From assembly GCA_963638365.1 (NCBI GenBank), contig CAVHRK010000027.1:1-28462 (forward strand): 28,462 bases of DNA, written 5' to 3'. The notes under the pieces are model-generated. The model worked only from the letters and a program-made list of their open reading frames with translations. It was not told the DNA's origin and made no database searches. Both the position numbers and the translations under genes were made by a program. Shown here in pieces: positions 1 to 6,437 of the stretch. The DNA is from Suilimivivens sp963638365 (GTDB lineage Bacteria; Bacillota; Clostridia; Lachnospirales; Lachnospiraceae). Positions within the stretch are counted from its first letter, which is position 1; each line of letters begins with the position of its first letter.

Positions 1-319
1 GTCTGAATTCCTTGGACTTGATCTCTACATGAATGATGTCGCCAACCTTTGCGGTTGCCTTAATCTTCTGTGCATCCTCTAAGGAAATCTGTAACAGATC
101 ATCTTCCACATCATCTGCGGTTTCTACAACTTCCTTCTCTGCATAGCAAAGGAAATCACAGGTTTCACGGTCAATCTCTACCTTGATATTATCTGCTCTG
201 CCAAAATGCTTCTCGCATGCAGTGTAAAGGGAATTCTCGATCGACTCAAATAAGGTCTCTTTGCTGATTTCCTTCTCCTTCTCCAAAATATCAAGTGCTT
301 CCATTAATTCTTTGTTCAT
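1..319 (-). CDS. nusA: Transcription termination/antitermination factor NusA, N-terminal part (cut by window edge)
   Basis: The reverse strand reads from an ATG at 319 into a protein starting MNKELMEALDILEKEKEISK and continuing without a stop to the window edge. This matches the NusA N-terminal domain that binds RNA polymerase. About 106 codons are visible; the S1 and KH RNA-binding domains would lie outside the window. An AGAAAGGA ribosome site sits a few bases upstream. The gene starts 28 bases after rimP, the usual rimP-nusA order in bacteria, so the two are almost certainly co-transcribed. NusA modulates pausing, hairpin-dependent termination and antitermination. Identification rests on the N-terminal sequence plus the synteny. 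Confidence 0.93.
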   Translation of the reverse strand, partial: MNKELMEALDILEKEKEISKETLFESIENSLYTACEKHFGRADNIKVEIDRETCDFLCYAEKEVVETADDVEDDLLQISLEDAQKIKATAKVGDIIHVEIKSKEFR

Positions 320-347
320 TTTCGTATCCTTTCTGCTTGTATTTGGA

Positions 348-815
348 CTAAAAGTCCAATGCTAATTTTATGATTGCAATATCTTTTCTCTGAAAAACCA
401 GATCCTGACCATCCTCACCGGTTAACGTCAGTGTTTCATTGTCAAATGCTTTCAGGACTCCTTCAAAATCCTTCGAACCGTTCACCGGCTTAAATGTCTT
501 TAATTCAACATCCATTCCGATGCTCTTTAAAAGATGCTTCTCCTTCTTTAAGGTTCTGCCAAGTCCCGGGGAACTTACCTCCAGAATATAGGCATCCTCG
601 ATGTAATCCTCTGCATCGAGCTGATCGGAAAGTGCACGGCTCACCGTCTCACAATCCTGAATGTTGACGCCGCCGTCCTTGTCAATGTAGCAGCGAAGGT
701 AAAAGTCACTTCCCTCCTTCACATACTCCACATCGTAAATTTCCACACCGGCTGCCTCCACGATTGGCTTTAACAATTCCTCTGTCTTTGCTTCATAAGA
801 CTCTCTCTTTGACAT
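348..815 (-). CDS. rimP: Ribosome maturation factor RimP
   Basis: This 155-residue protein has the usual RimP length and two-domain layout. An N-terminal alpha/beta domain holds the family stretch VEAAGVEIYDVEYVKEG and DKDGGVNIQDCETVSRALS (about residues 19-66). A C-terminal SH3-like barrel contains EVSSPGLGRTLKKEKH (about 79-95). RimP acts in the cytoplasm in late maturation of the 30S ribosomal subunit. An ideal AAGGAGG lies just before the ATG at 815. The gene is followed directly by nusA. It is preceded by a hairpin with a U-tract and a candidate promoter, which suggests the operon is controlled in its leader. Confidence 0.96.
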   Translation of the reverse strand: MSKRESYEAKTEELLKPIVEAAGVEIYDVEYVKEGSDFYLRCYIDKDGGVNIQDCETVSRALSDQLDAEDYIEDAYILEVSSPGLGRTLKKEKHLLKSIGMDVELKTFKPVNGSKDFEGVLKAFDNETLTLTGEDGQDLVFQRKDIAIIKLALDF

Positions 816-837
816 TCTTCCTCCTTATCTCCGGACA

Positions 838-866
838 TAAAAACAGTGGACTCGCAAGTCCACTGT
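838..866 (-). terminator. Hairpin with U-tract: manC terminator and/or rimP-nusA leader attenuator
   Basis: On the reverse strand a perfect 9-bp stem (844-852 with 857-865; arm CAGTGGACT) with a 4-base loop is followed by five T residues (843-839). It lies between manC (stop at 964) and rimP (start at 815), and no other terminator is visible in that gap. A promoter-like sequence lies upstream of it at 906-933. It may therefore be crossed by transcripts heading into rimP and act as an attenuator as well as the end of manC. Confidence 0.7.
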
Positions 867-905
867 AACTAGTAAATCTTTATAACTATAGTTAGATTAA
901 CACTT

Positions 906-933
906 CTTATAAGGAAATGCAAGGGTTTTTCAA
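906..933 (-). promoter_or_regulatory. Candidate promoter of the rimP-nusA operon
   Basis: The reverse strand carries TTGAAA (933-928), 16 bases, then TATAAG (911-906). Transcription would start near 900, about 35 bases before the hairpin at 844-865 and about 85 bases before rimP. The match to sigma-A consensus is fair and is judged by eye only. Confidence 0.45.
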
Positions 934-963
934 AAATTTCTCTGCTTTTTCGTTCGGAATTAT

Positions 964-2268
964 TTAATATTTGATCTTATCCTTTACACTGATTTCTTTT
1001 CCAAGCTGGACTTCGATCAGTTTCAGTTCCGTAACTGCCGCAATCGTATGTTTACAGCCGGCCTTCATCGTCAGGACATCCCCCGGTCCGACATCCTTTA
1101 CCTCATCGTCAAGGACTGCCTGTCCATTTCCCTGAATGATCGTCCAGACTTCTTCACGGCGCTCATGGCTGTGGTAATTCATCTTATGTCCCGGCATCAG
1201 CGTCACCTTAATTGTCATACTCTCATCTTCGATGTCAAGTACACGGAAACTTCCCCATGACTTCTCTGCAAACATCACCTGCTGGTCAATTTTATCTACA
1301 AACGGTTTGATGTAGCTTGACTGTTCCTTGTCGGATACAAGGATTCCTTCCGGGCTTGCGGAAACCACGACATCCTGTAAGCCCATACACAGTACCGGAA
1401 CATCCAGTTCATTAATAACATGGACATTGCTGCACTTCTCATTTAAAATAGCTTCTCCGATGCTTGCTTCTTCCATGGCTTCCGTCAGGGTGTTCCAGGT
1501 TCCGAGATCCTTCCATTTGCCGCCAAAGCGCAGGACACTGATATTCTTTTCTTTCTCGCCGACCGCATAGTCAAAGCTGATCTTCTGCAAGGTTTCATAC
1601 TTTGCAAACAGATCCTGATAATCCGTAAAGTCAATGAGGTCATGAGCCTTCTGAATGAGATACCCAAGCTGGAAAGCAAACACCCCGCCATTCCACAGTG
1701 CACCTTTCGCAATGTATTCCTTTGCCACATCGGCAGTCGGTTTCTCCTTAAAGGTAGAAACCTTGCTTACGCGCTGCTTGCTCTCCGGAATTACATAGCC
1801 ATACTTCTCACTCGGATACGTGGGTTCAATTCCCATCAGTACAAGGTTGGCCTCTCCTTGTTCTGCAAGGTGCGCCAGTTCCTTCACGGTTTCAAAGTAA
1901 TCTTCATCCACATACGGATCCACCGGACATACCACAACAGCTTCCTTCTCTGAAATGTGCTTCACATCCTTAAGAAAAGCTGCGGCAAGCGCAATGGCAG
2001 GAAAGGTATCACGGCGGCACGGCTCCACACAGACGGAAACCTCTTCACCCAGCTGGTTATGAATGGCAGATACCTGTGATTTGGATGTTGCAATCGTGAC
2101 GGTCGCTTCTGCATCTACCGTCTTGATCTGACGATAGACTCGCTGCACCATGGATTCGTATTCTCCGTCTTCCTTTTTAAAGATCTTGATAAACTGTTTG
2201 GAGCGGATATCATTGGATAAAGGCCATAAGCGCTTTCCCGATCCTCCTGATAATAAGACAATGTTCAT
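964..2268 (-). CDS. manC: Mannose-1-phosphate guanylyltransferase with C-terminal cupin (ManC/CpsB type)
   Basis: This 434-residue protein makes GDP-mannose from mannose-1-phosphate and GTP, a precursor for capsule, exopolysaccharide or glycans. Residues 1-270 are a nucleotidyltransferase: the N-terminal LSGGSGKRLWPLS is the family's pyrophosphorylase loop, and FKEKP and WNGGVFAF are also typical. The C-terminal part (about residues 350-430) is a type II mannose-6-phosphate isomerase-like cupin, with YHSHERREEVW and GPGDVLTMKAGCKHTI carrying the usual metal-binding His/Glu pattern. It is slightly shorter than classic bifunctional enzymes of about 470 residues, so isomerase activity is not assured. 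A GGGGA ribosome site precedes the ATG. It is transcribed alone between the sugar-transport terminator and the rimP hairpin, with no other glycan gene beside it. Confidence 0.9.
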   Translation of the reverse strand: MNIVLLSGGSGKRLWPLSNDIRSKQFIKIFKKEDGEYESMVQRVYRQIKTVDAEATVTIATSKSQVSAIHNQLGEEVSVCVEPCRRDTFPAIALAAAFLKDVKHISEKEAVVVCPVDPYVDEDYFETVKELAHLAEQGEANLVLMGIEPTYPSEKYGYVIPESKQRVSKVSTFKEKPTADVAKEYIAKGALWNGGVFAFQLGYLIQKAHDLIDFTDYQDLFAKYETLQKISFDYAVGEKEKNISVLRFGGKWKDLGTWNTLTEAMEEASIGEAILNEKCSNVHVINELDVPVLCMGLQDVVVSASPEGILVSDKEQSSYIKPFVDKIDQQVMFAEKSWGSFRVLDIEDESMTIKVTLMPGHKMNYHSHERREEVWTIIQGNGQAVLDDEVKDVGPGDVLTMKAGCKHTIAAVTELKLIEVQLGKEISVKDKIKY

Positions 2269-2363
2269 TCTGTTCCCCTATATTAATCATCATAATATTT
2301 GTAATGTTTATTATTTCATCTGAATACAGCCATCCACAAAACTAATTTGTATTACTCTGAGTA

Positions 2364-2392
2364 ATTATAGTGTACCTTACTTTCCTAATAAA
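2364..2392 (-). promoter_or_regulatory. Candidate manC promoter
   Basis: A consensus TATAAT (2369-2364, reverse strand) is preceded 17 bases upstream by the poor -35 hexamer TTTATT (2392-2387). A perfect inverted repeat (2402-2424, part of a repeat shared with 11581-11625) sits immediately upstream of the -35 region. That is where an activator would bind a promoter with a weak -35. The transcript would have a leader of about 90 bases before manC. Confidence 0.45.
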
Positions 2393-2396
2393 ATCT

Positions 2397-2441
2397 ACTC
2401 AAAAATGATCCACTGGATCATTTTCTCATATGCATGGCAAC
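2397..2441 (-). repeat. 45-nt intergenic repeat, copy 1 (contains a perfect 10-bp inverted repeat)
   Basis: These 45 bases recur at 11581-11625 in the same orientation with one difference (2410 versus 11594). Inside are arms AAAATGATCC (2402-2411) and GGATCATTTT (2415-2424) around a 3-base centre. The rest includes ATGCATATG, two overlapping 6-bp palindromes. This copy lies just past the terminator of the permease operon and just upstream of the manC promoter. Confidence 0.85.
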
Positions 2442-2442
2442 T

Positions 2443-2477
2443 AAAAAAATCCGCAGCCTTCCGGACTGCGGATTTTA
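2443..2477 (-). terminator. Rho-independent terminator of the sugar ABC transporter operon
   Basis: On the reverse strand a GC-rich stem (ATCCGCAG 2449-2456 with CTGCGGAT 2466-2473, plus inner CC/GG pairs and flanking A-T pairs) has a short loop and is followed by a run of seven T. It lies about 70 bases after the stop of the second permease gene (2549). Confidence 0.92.
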
Positions 2478-2548
2478 TCATAACACTATCTGTTTTTTAC
2501 TTTATATTTCATTTTCCTGTAGAGCTTACATAAGCATTTTTGATTTCC

Positions 2549-3445
2549 TTACTCCTTCACACCACCGATCGTAAGTCCGGTTACGAAGTATCTCTGTAAG
2601 AACGGATACAGACAGATGATCGGTAGCATGGTTGCGATCGTCGCTGCGGACCGGACAGTAACAGGCGTTACTGCTGCTGAGCTTGCACCTGCTGCGGAGG
2701 CATTTGCAGCGCTTCCGCTCTGCTGCATTACAGAAGACAATAATTTCATCAACTCATACTGCAAGGTTGTGTACTCACTCTTCATTCTGTTATACAGCAT
2801 GGCATCAAACCAGGAATTCCACTGATATACTGCAACAAACAGGGCAACGGTTGCATATACCGGTTTACATAACGGAGAAATAATCTTAATAAATACCGTC
2901 CAGTATCCAGCACCATCCAACTGTGCTGACTCTTCAAGGGAATCCGGAAGTCCCTGCATATAAGTTCTTAATACCAACATATTAAATGCACTGATTGTTC
3001 CCGGGATTACATATACCCAGAAAGTTCCGGTCAGATGTAAATTTCTGTATAACATAAAGATCGGTATCATACCGCCGTTTACATACATCGTAATTACCCA
3101 GAACAGGGATAACTGGGACTTAAACATAAAACGCTTTCTACTGACCACAAACGCCAAAAGTGCATTTGTTACTAAGGAAAGCAGCGTTCCAATTATAGTT
3201 CGTAATACGGTTATGTAAGCACCTTGAAGCATATTCTGCTTAGTAAGGACTGTCTTGTAGTTATTTAATGTAAATTTTCTCGGCCATAAATAAATGCCGC
3301 CGCGAACTGCATCAATACCATCATTAAGGGAAATTGCCAAGGTATTTAATACCGGATATAAGGTGATCACAACAAAGGCAATCATGAACAAAGTATTAAA
3401 AACTACGAATATCTTATCCGCAAGGGATGTCTTTTTCTTTTTCAT
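2549..3445 (-). CDS. Carbohydrate ABC transporter permease, LplC-like (CUT1)
   Basis: This 298-residue integral membrane protein has about six hydrophobic helices. The first is at about residues 14-36 (FVVFNTLFMIAFVVITLYPV). The cytoplasmic EAA loop, EESAQLDGAGYWTVFIKIIS, contacts the ATPase subunit. The C-terminus YPFLQRYFVTGLTIGGVKE is a hallmark of the LplC/YtcP subgroup. An Ala/Ser-rich stretch lies in the last extracytoplasmic loop. It forms the translocation pore with the LplB-like permease encoded 11 bases upstream; an AGGAGG lies in that gap. The xylosidase genes nearby suggest xylo- or arabinoxylo-oligosaccharides as cargo (inference). No ATPase subunit gene is adjacent. Confidence 0.92.
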   Translation of the reverse strand: MKKKKTSLADKIFVVFNTLFMIAFVVITLYPVLNTLAISLNDGIDAVRGGIYLWPRKFTLNNYKTVLTKQNMLQGAYITVLRTIIGTLLSLVTNALLAFVVSRKRFMFKSQLSLFWVITMYVNGGMIPIFMLYRNLHLTGTFWVYVIPGTISAFNMLVLRTYMQGLPDSLEESAQLDGAGYWTVFIKIISPLCKPVYATVALFVAVYQWNSWFDAMLYNRMKSEYTTLQYELMKLLSSVMQQSGSAANASAAGASSAAVTPVTVRSAATIATMLPIICLYPFLQRYFVTGLTIGGVKE

Positions 3446-3456
3446 GTCTCTACCTC

Positions 3457-4398
3457 CTAGAATAACCTTTCTTCGCCCATACGTTTTGCAGCGAAATTAG
3501 CCACCAGAATCAGAGCAATACTAACTGCACTCTTAAATATTCCGGCTGCAGTACCTAATGAGAAGTCATTCTGACTAATACCCCAGGTAAGAACATAAAT
3601 ATCAATGGTATCCGATACACTCTTAATCAGACCATTACCTAACAGGTACTGTACTTCAAATCCTGCATTCAGTACATTACCTACGTTCATCAGTAACAGA
3701 ATCATAATAGTAGGCTTAATACCCGGTAATGTTATATATTTAATCTTTGCCCATCTTCCGGCTCCATCAATGGATGCTGCTTCATACAGACACGGATCAA
3801 TGGATGTAATGGCTGCCAGATAAATAATGGCATTCCATCCGGTTTCCTTCCAGCAGTTTGCAAATGCTACAATCCACCAGAAATACTTGGGATGTGCAAA
3901 GAAATCAATTGCACGGTCAATAATTCCTGCTTTCATTAATAATTCGTTGATGATACCGGTAGAAGATAACGCATCATGTAAAATACCAGTAACAATAATC
4001 CAGGAAAGGAAATGAGGCAAATACGAAATTGTCTGTATTACCTTTTTCGGTTTCGTGGCACGAATCTCATTTAACAGAATGGCAAATAGAATCGCCATAA
4101 TTGTGGATGTCACCAGATTCAGTACACCCATACAAAAAGTATTACGGATAACCCGTAAAAAGGTTGCGTCCTGAAACAGGAACTGGAACTTCGCAAGTCC
4201 CACAAATTTTGATCCAAGTAATCCATCTTTCGGCTTATAATTCTGGAATGCCATCAGCCATCCGGTCAATGGCCAGTAATAAAAGATAATACCATAAACT
4301 ACCATAAAGAAGGAAACGATCAGTAGAAATTTCTGTCTTTTAATTTCTTTCCATGTTATCTTTTTGTCTTTTTTCACTTTAGCTACGCCCTGACTCAT
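3457..4398 (-). CDS. Carbohydrate ABC transporter permease, LplB-like (CUT1)
   Basis: This is the partner permease of the LplC-like protein, with about six membrane helices. The EAA loop LYEAASIDGAGRWAKIKYIT faces the missing ATPase. The motif GIIFYYWPLTGWLMAFQNYK near the N-terminus is typical of LplB. The frame is open back to a GTG at 4470, but that codon has no ribosome site and would put coding sequence through a terminator-like hairpin (4425-4463). The ATG at 4398 has TAGGAG six to seven bases upstream, so this start is preferred and gives 314 residues. The gene follows the binding-protein gene after a 104-base gap. Confidence 0.9.
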   Translation of the reverse strand: MSQGVAKVKKDKKITWKEIKRQKFLLIVSFFMVVYGIIFYYWPLTGWLMAFQNYKPKDGLLGSKFVGLAKFQFLFQDATFLRVIRNTFCMGVLNLVTSTIMAILFAILLNEIRATKPKKVIQTISYLPHFLSWIIVTGILHDALSSTGIINELLMKAGIIDRAIDFFAHPKYFWWIVAFANCWKETGWNAIIYLAAITSIDPCLYEAASIDGAGRWAKIKYITLPGIKPTIMILLLMNVGNVLNAGFEVQYLLGNGLIKSVSDTIDIYVLTWGISQNDFSLGTAAGIFKSAVSIALILVANFAAKRMGEERLF

Positions 4399-4414
4399 AT
4401 ATCCGCTCCTAACT

Positions 4415-4464
4415 TGTAATAAAGAAGCGGCAATAGTCTTCTCACCGAATCCTACTGCCGCTTT
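4415..4464 (-). terminator. Intergenic hairpin (partial terminator) between binding-protein and permease genes
   Basis: On the reverse strand a 12-bp stem (4425-4436 with 4452-4463, one G-U wobble, core GCGGCAGTAG) with a 15-base loop is followed by CTTTATT. Such hairpins between binding-protein and permease genes commonly lower permease expression relative to the binding protein, by partial termination or by protecting the upstream mRNA end. The U-tract is imperfect, consistent with read-through. Confidence 0.7.
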
Positions 4465-4502
4465 CCTCACACAATCATTTTGAATGCTGCAGTCTCTATC
4501 TC

Positions 4503-6242
4503 CTACTTAAAGGTATCCAGAATTGCCTGCATCTCACTAATGAAATCTTCAGGTTTGCAAGCATTATATGCATCCATATACTCAGCCCATCCAGCTTCGA
4601 AATCACTGGCCATTACAACCTTAGGTAAGTACTCATGCTTTGTTTCACCCATCTTGGTCCAAGCTACACCACCAGGAGTTTCTGTAGTGAAGTTATTAGA
4701 ATAACTGTACATCGGGAACCATGGTCCATTTGCTTCAACTACGGAACCAATCATGTCTACATAGTTGCCTGCGCCATATGCTGCAAGACAATCCTTTAAC
4801 GGCTGTGCCATATCTACCTGGAATTCTGCAGGCTGCTCTTCCGGCTTGTTTGCATTAATTCCGTCATCACTTGTACCACCCCACTGAGGCATATAAGAAT
4901 ACTGGCAACGATGAGATGCCTGATATGCGGTATCAGACCAGTTCATTCTCTGATCCTGTGTTCTTGAATACAAACCATTTTCATCAACGGTATAATCTAC
5001 ATCTTTAACACCCCAGAATCTTAAATCATGTAATTCCTGATCCATTGCACAATCAACAATAAACTTGAATGCCTTATCAGGATCCTTACAATCCTTGGTA
5101 ATTGCTACACCGGAAGCCTGGTTAACAGTATCATCGTATGTATGCCATCTGTTTTCCATTCCCTCTTCTGTGGTTAATCCAAGAGGAACATAGTTACATC
5201 CCTTTTCATCAAGTCCCTGCTGCTTGAATACATCGTTTACAGTATATGCGAAATCCCACCACTGGTCTACCATACCAAGTACACGGCCTGTAGAAAGCTT
5301 AGCAATATATTCATCATAGGTCTGGGTAAAGCTTTCAGGATCTACAAAGCCCTTCTGATATTCTTCATTCAGCTTCTTGAAATACTTAACAGTATCGTCA
5401 GAAGTATTGTAATCTTCAATTGTCATGGTATCTTTATTAACAATAACGGATCCATCATTCGGATATCCACCGAGGAACTGTCCTGCATTTTCAAGGCAGA
5501 AGTATCTCCAGTCTTCACAGAGAATGGTATAAGGAATGTTCGGTGTTCCATCTTCCATGGTCGGATTTGCTGCCATGTAATCCTCAATTACCTGGAAATA
5601 CTGATCCATGGTTTTGATTTCCGGATATCCTGCCCACTCAAGAACTCTTACCTGAATCCAGAATGCTTCATCATTATGTGTTGTTGCGGTAGGTTCCCCC
5701 TTCGTATTTCCGAAAGGATTGATCCAGTAGATATGTCCATCCGGCTGACGGAACTTTTCCCATTCATCTTCTGTGAACCATTTTTCTTTAAATTCCGGAT
5801 ACTGATCAATATAGTCATCTAACGGGATGAGTGCTCCTGCATCTACCAGAAGTGACATATCATCACTATCAATATAATCCGGATATTCATCACTTGCAAT
5901 CAACATACCGGTTGCTTCCGAAGCAGTCTGTCCGGTTAACCATGTTTCTTTGATACGAACGCCCCACTTCTCACCAATCATCTGGGCAATTTCATTATCG
6001 TCATTAATTTCAGAACCAGGCATGGTAATGAACATGGTGAAGTCTGAAATTTCATCTTCAGAATAAGATGTTTTTGCCTCTTCTGTTGTGGAATCTCCTG
6101 CTGTGTCAGAAGCTTCCGTTGTTGTCTCTGTTGTAGATGATGAACTGCTGTCATCTGTTGTTGTAGCGCCACCGCAGCCAGCCAGCATGGTTACTGTCAT
6201 GGTAACACCGAGTAATAAAGCTGTTAATTTTTTCAGTTTCAT
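4503..6242 (-). CDS. Sugar ABC transporter substrate-binding lipoprotein (LplA-like, family 1)
   Basis: This 579-residue extracellular binding protein is tethered by lipid. It has a basic N-terminus, a hydrophobic stretch, and the lipobox LAGC with the lipidated Cys at residue 23. A Ser/Thr-rich linker (about residues 25-60) precedes the folded binding domain. The length and the long C-terminal lobe fit the LplA/YtcQ group that works with LplB/LplC permeases. Many surface Trp and Tyr residues fit carbohydrate stacking. GAGGGAGG precedes the ATG. It is the first gene of the transporter transcript, behind a good -10 and paired direct repeats (6314-6349). The cargo is inferred from neighbours to be xylan-derived oligosaccharides. 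Confidence 0.92.
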   Translation of the reverse strand: MKLKKLTALLLGVTMTVTMLAGCGGATTTDDSSSSSTTETTTEASDTAGDSTTEEAKTSYSEDEISDFTMFITMPGSEINDDNEIAQMIGEKWGVRIKETWLTGQTASEATGMLIASDEYPDYIDSDDMSLLVDAGALIPLDDYIDQYPEFKEKWFTEDEWEKFRQPDGHIYWINPFGNTKGEPTATTHNDEAFWIQVRVLEWAGYPEIKTMDQYFQVIEDYMAANPTMEDGTPNIPYTILCEDWRYFCLENAGQFLGGYPNDGSVIVNKDTMTIEDYNTSDDTVKYFKKLNEEYQKGFVDPESFTQTYDEYIAKLSTGRVLGMVDQWWDFAYTVNDVFKQQGLDEKGCNYVPLGLTTEEGMENRWHTYDDTVNQASGVAITKDCKDPDKAFKFIVDCAMDQELHDLRFWGVKDVDYTVDENGLYSRTQDQRMNWSDTAYQASHRCQYSYMPQWGGTSDDGINANKPEEQPAEFQVDMAQPLKDCLAAYGAGNYVDMIGSVVEANGPWFPMYSYSNNFTTETPGGVAWTKMGETKHEYLPKVVMASDFEAGWAEYMDAYNACKPEDFISEMQAILDTFK

Positions 6243-6285
6243 GTTTGCCTCCCTCTTGTTTGTTTTAGAAACATTTGATGATTTT

Positions 6286-6313
6286 ATTATATCTTTTTAA
6301 TATGCGTAAACAA
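6286..6313 (-). promoter_or_regulatory. Candidate promoter of the binding-protein/permease operon
   Basis: The reverse strand has TTGTTT (6313-6308), 16 bases, then a perfect TATAAT (6291-6286), with a leader of about 37 bases before the binding-protein ATG. The -35 is imperfect and is abutted directly by the direct repeat at 6314-6327, the arrangement expected for a class II activator site. Confidence 0.65.
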
Positions 6314-6349
6314 CCCGAAAAACTCTAACTAAAAACCCGATAAACTATA
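6314..6349 (-). promoter_or_regulatory. Paired 14-bp direct repeats, probable operator of the AraC-type regulator
   Basis: CCCGAAAAACTCTA (6314-6327) and CCCGATAAACTATA (6336-6349), given as plus-strand sequence, match at 12 of 14 positions and start 22 bases apart. The first abuts the -35 hexamer. The same 14-mer occurs exactly at 11564-11577 upstream of GH43, with a degenerate partner 22 bases away and equal distance to its -35. AraC-family regulators typically bind such tandem sites two helical turns apart. The locus encodes one AraC-type response regulator. Confidence 0.6.
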
Positions 6350-6363
6350 GTTTATCGGGTTTT
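6332..6363 (-). terminator. 32-bp perfect palindrome: terminator of the GH43-GH39-chemoreceptor operon
   Basis: The half-site AAAACCCGATAAACTA (6332-6347) is followed at once by its exact reverse complement (6348-6363). On the reverse strand the transcript folds into a long stem with a CCCGA/TCGGG base, followed by a run of five T (6335-6331), about 75 bases after the chemoreceptor stop. The left arm also contains the distal direct repeat of the next operon, so termination and regulation may share this DNA. Confidence 0.85.
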
Positions 6364-6437
6364 GCAAACGCAGGCCGTACAAAATTTGTAACCCCCAGGA
6401 TACAACACATGCTAAGAACGACCTTGCATACACAATA

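Noticed and set aside
883..894. Short palindrome TAACTATAGTTA, similar to the centre of the 6332-6363 palindrome
   Set aside because: Only a 10-bp AT-rich core is shared, there are no CCCGA half-sites, and the neighbouring genes are unrelated; chance similarity is the simplest reading.
4399..4470. N-terminal extension of the LplB-like permease from a GTG at 4470
   Set aside because: There is no ribosome site at the GTG, the extra residues come from a terminator-like hairpin, and the ATG at 4398 has TAGGAG and the family-like start.
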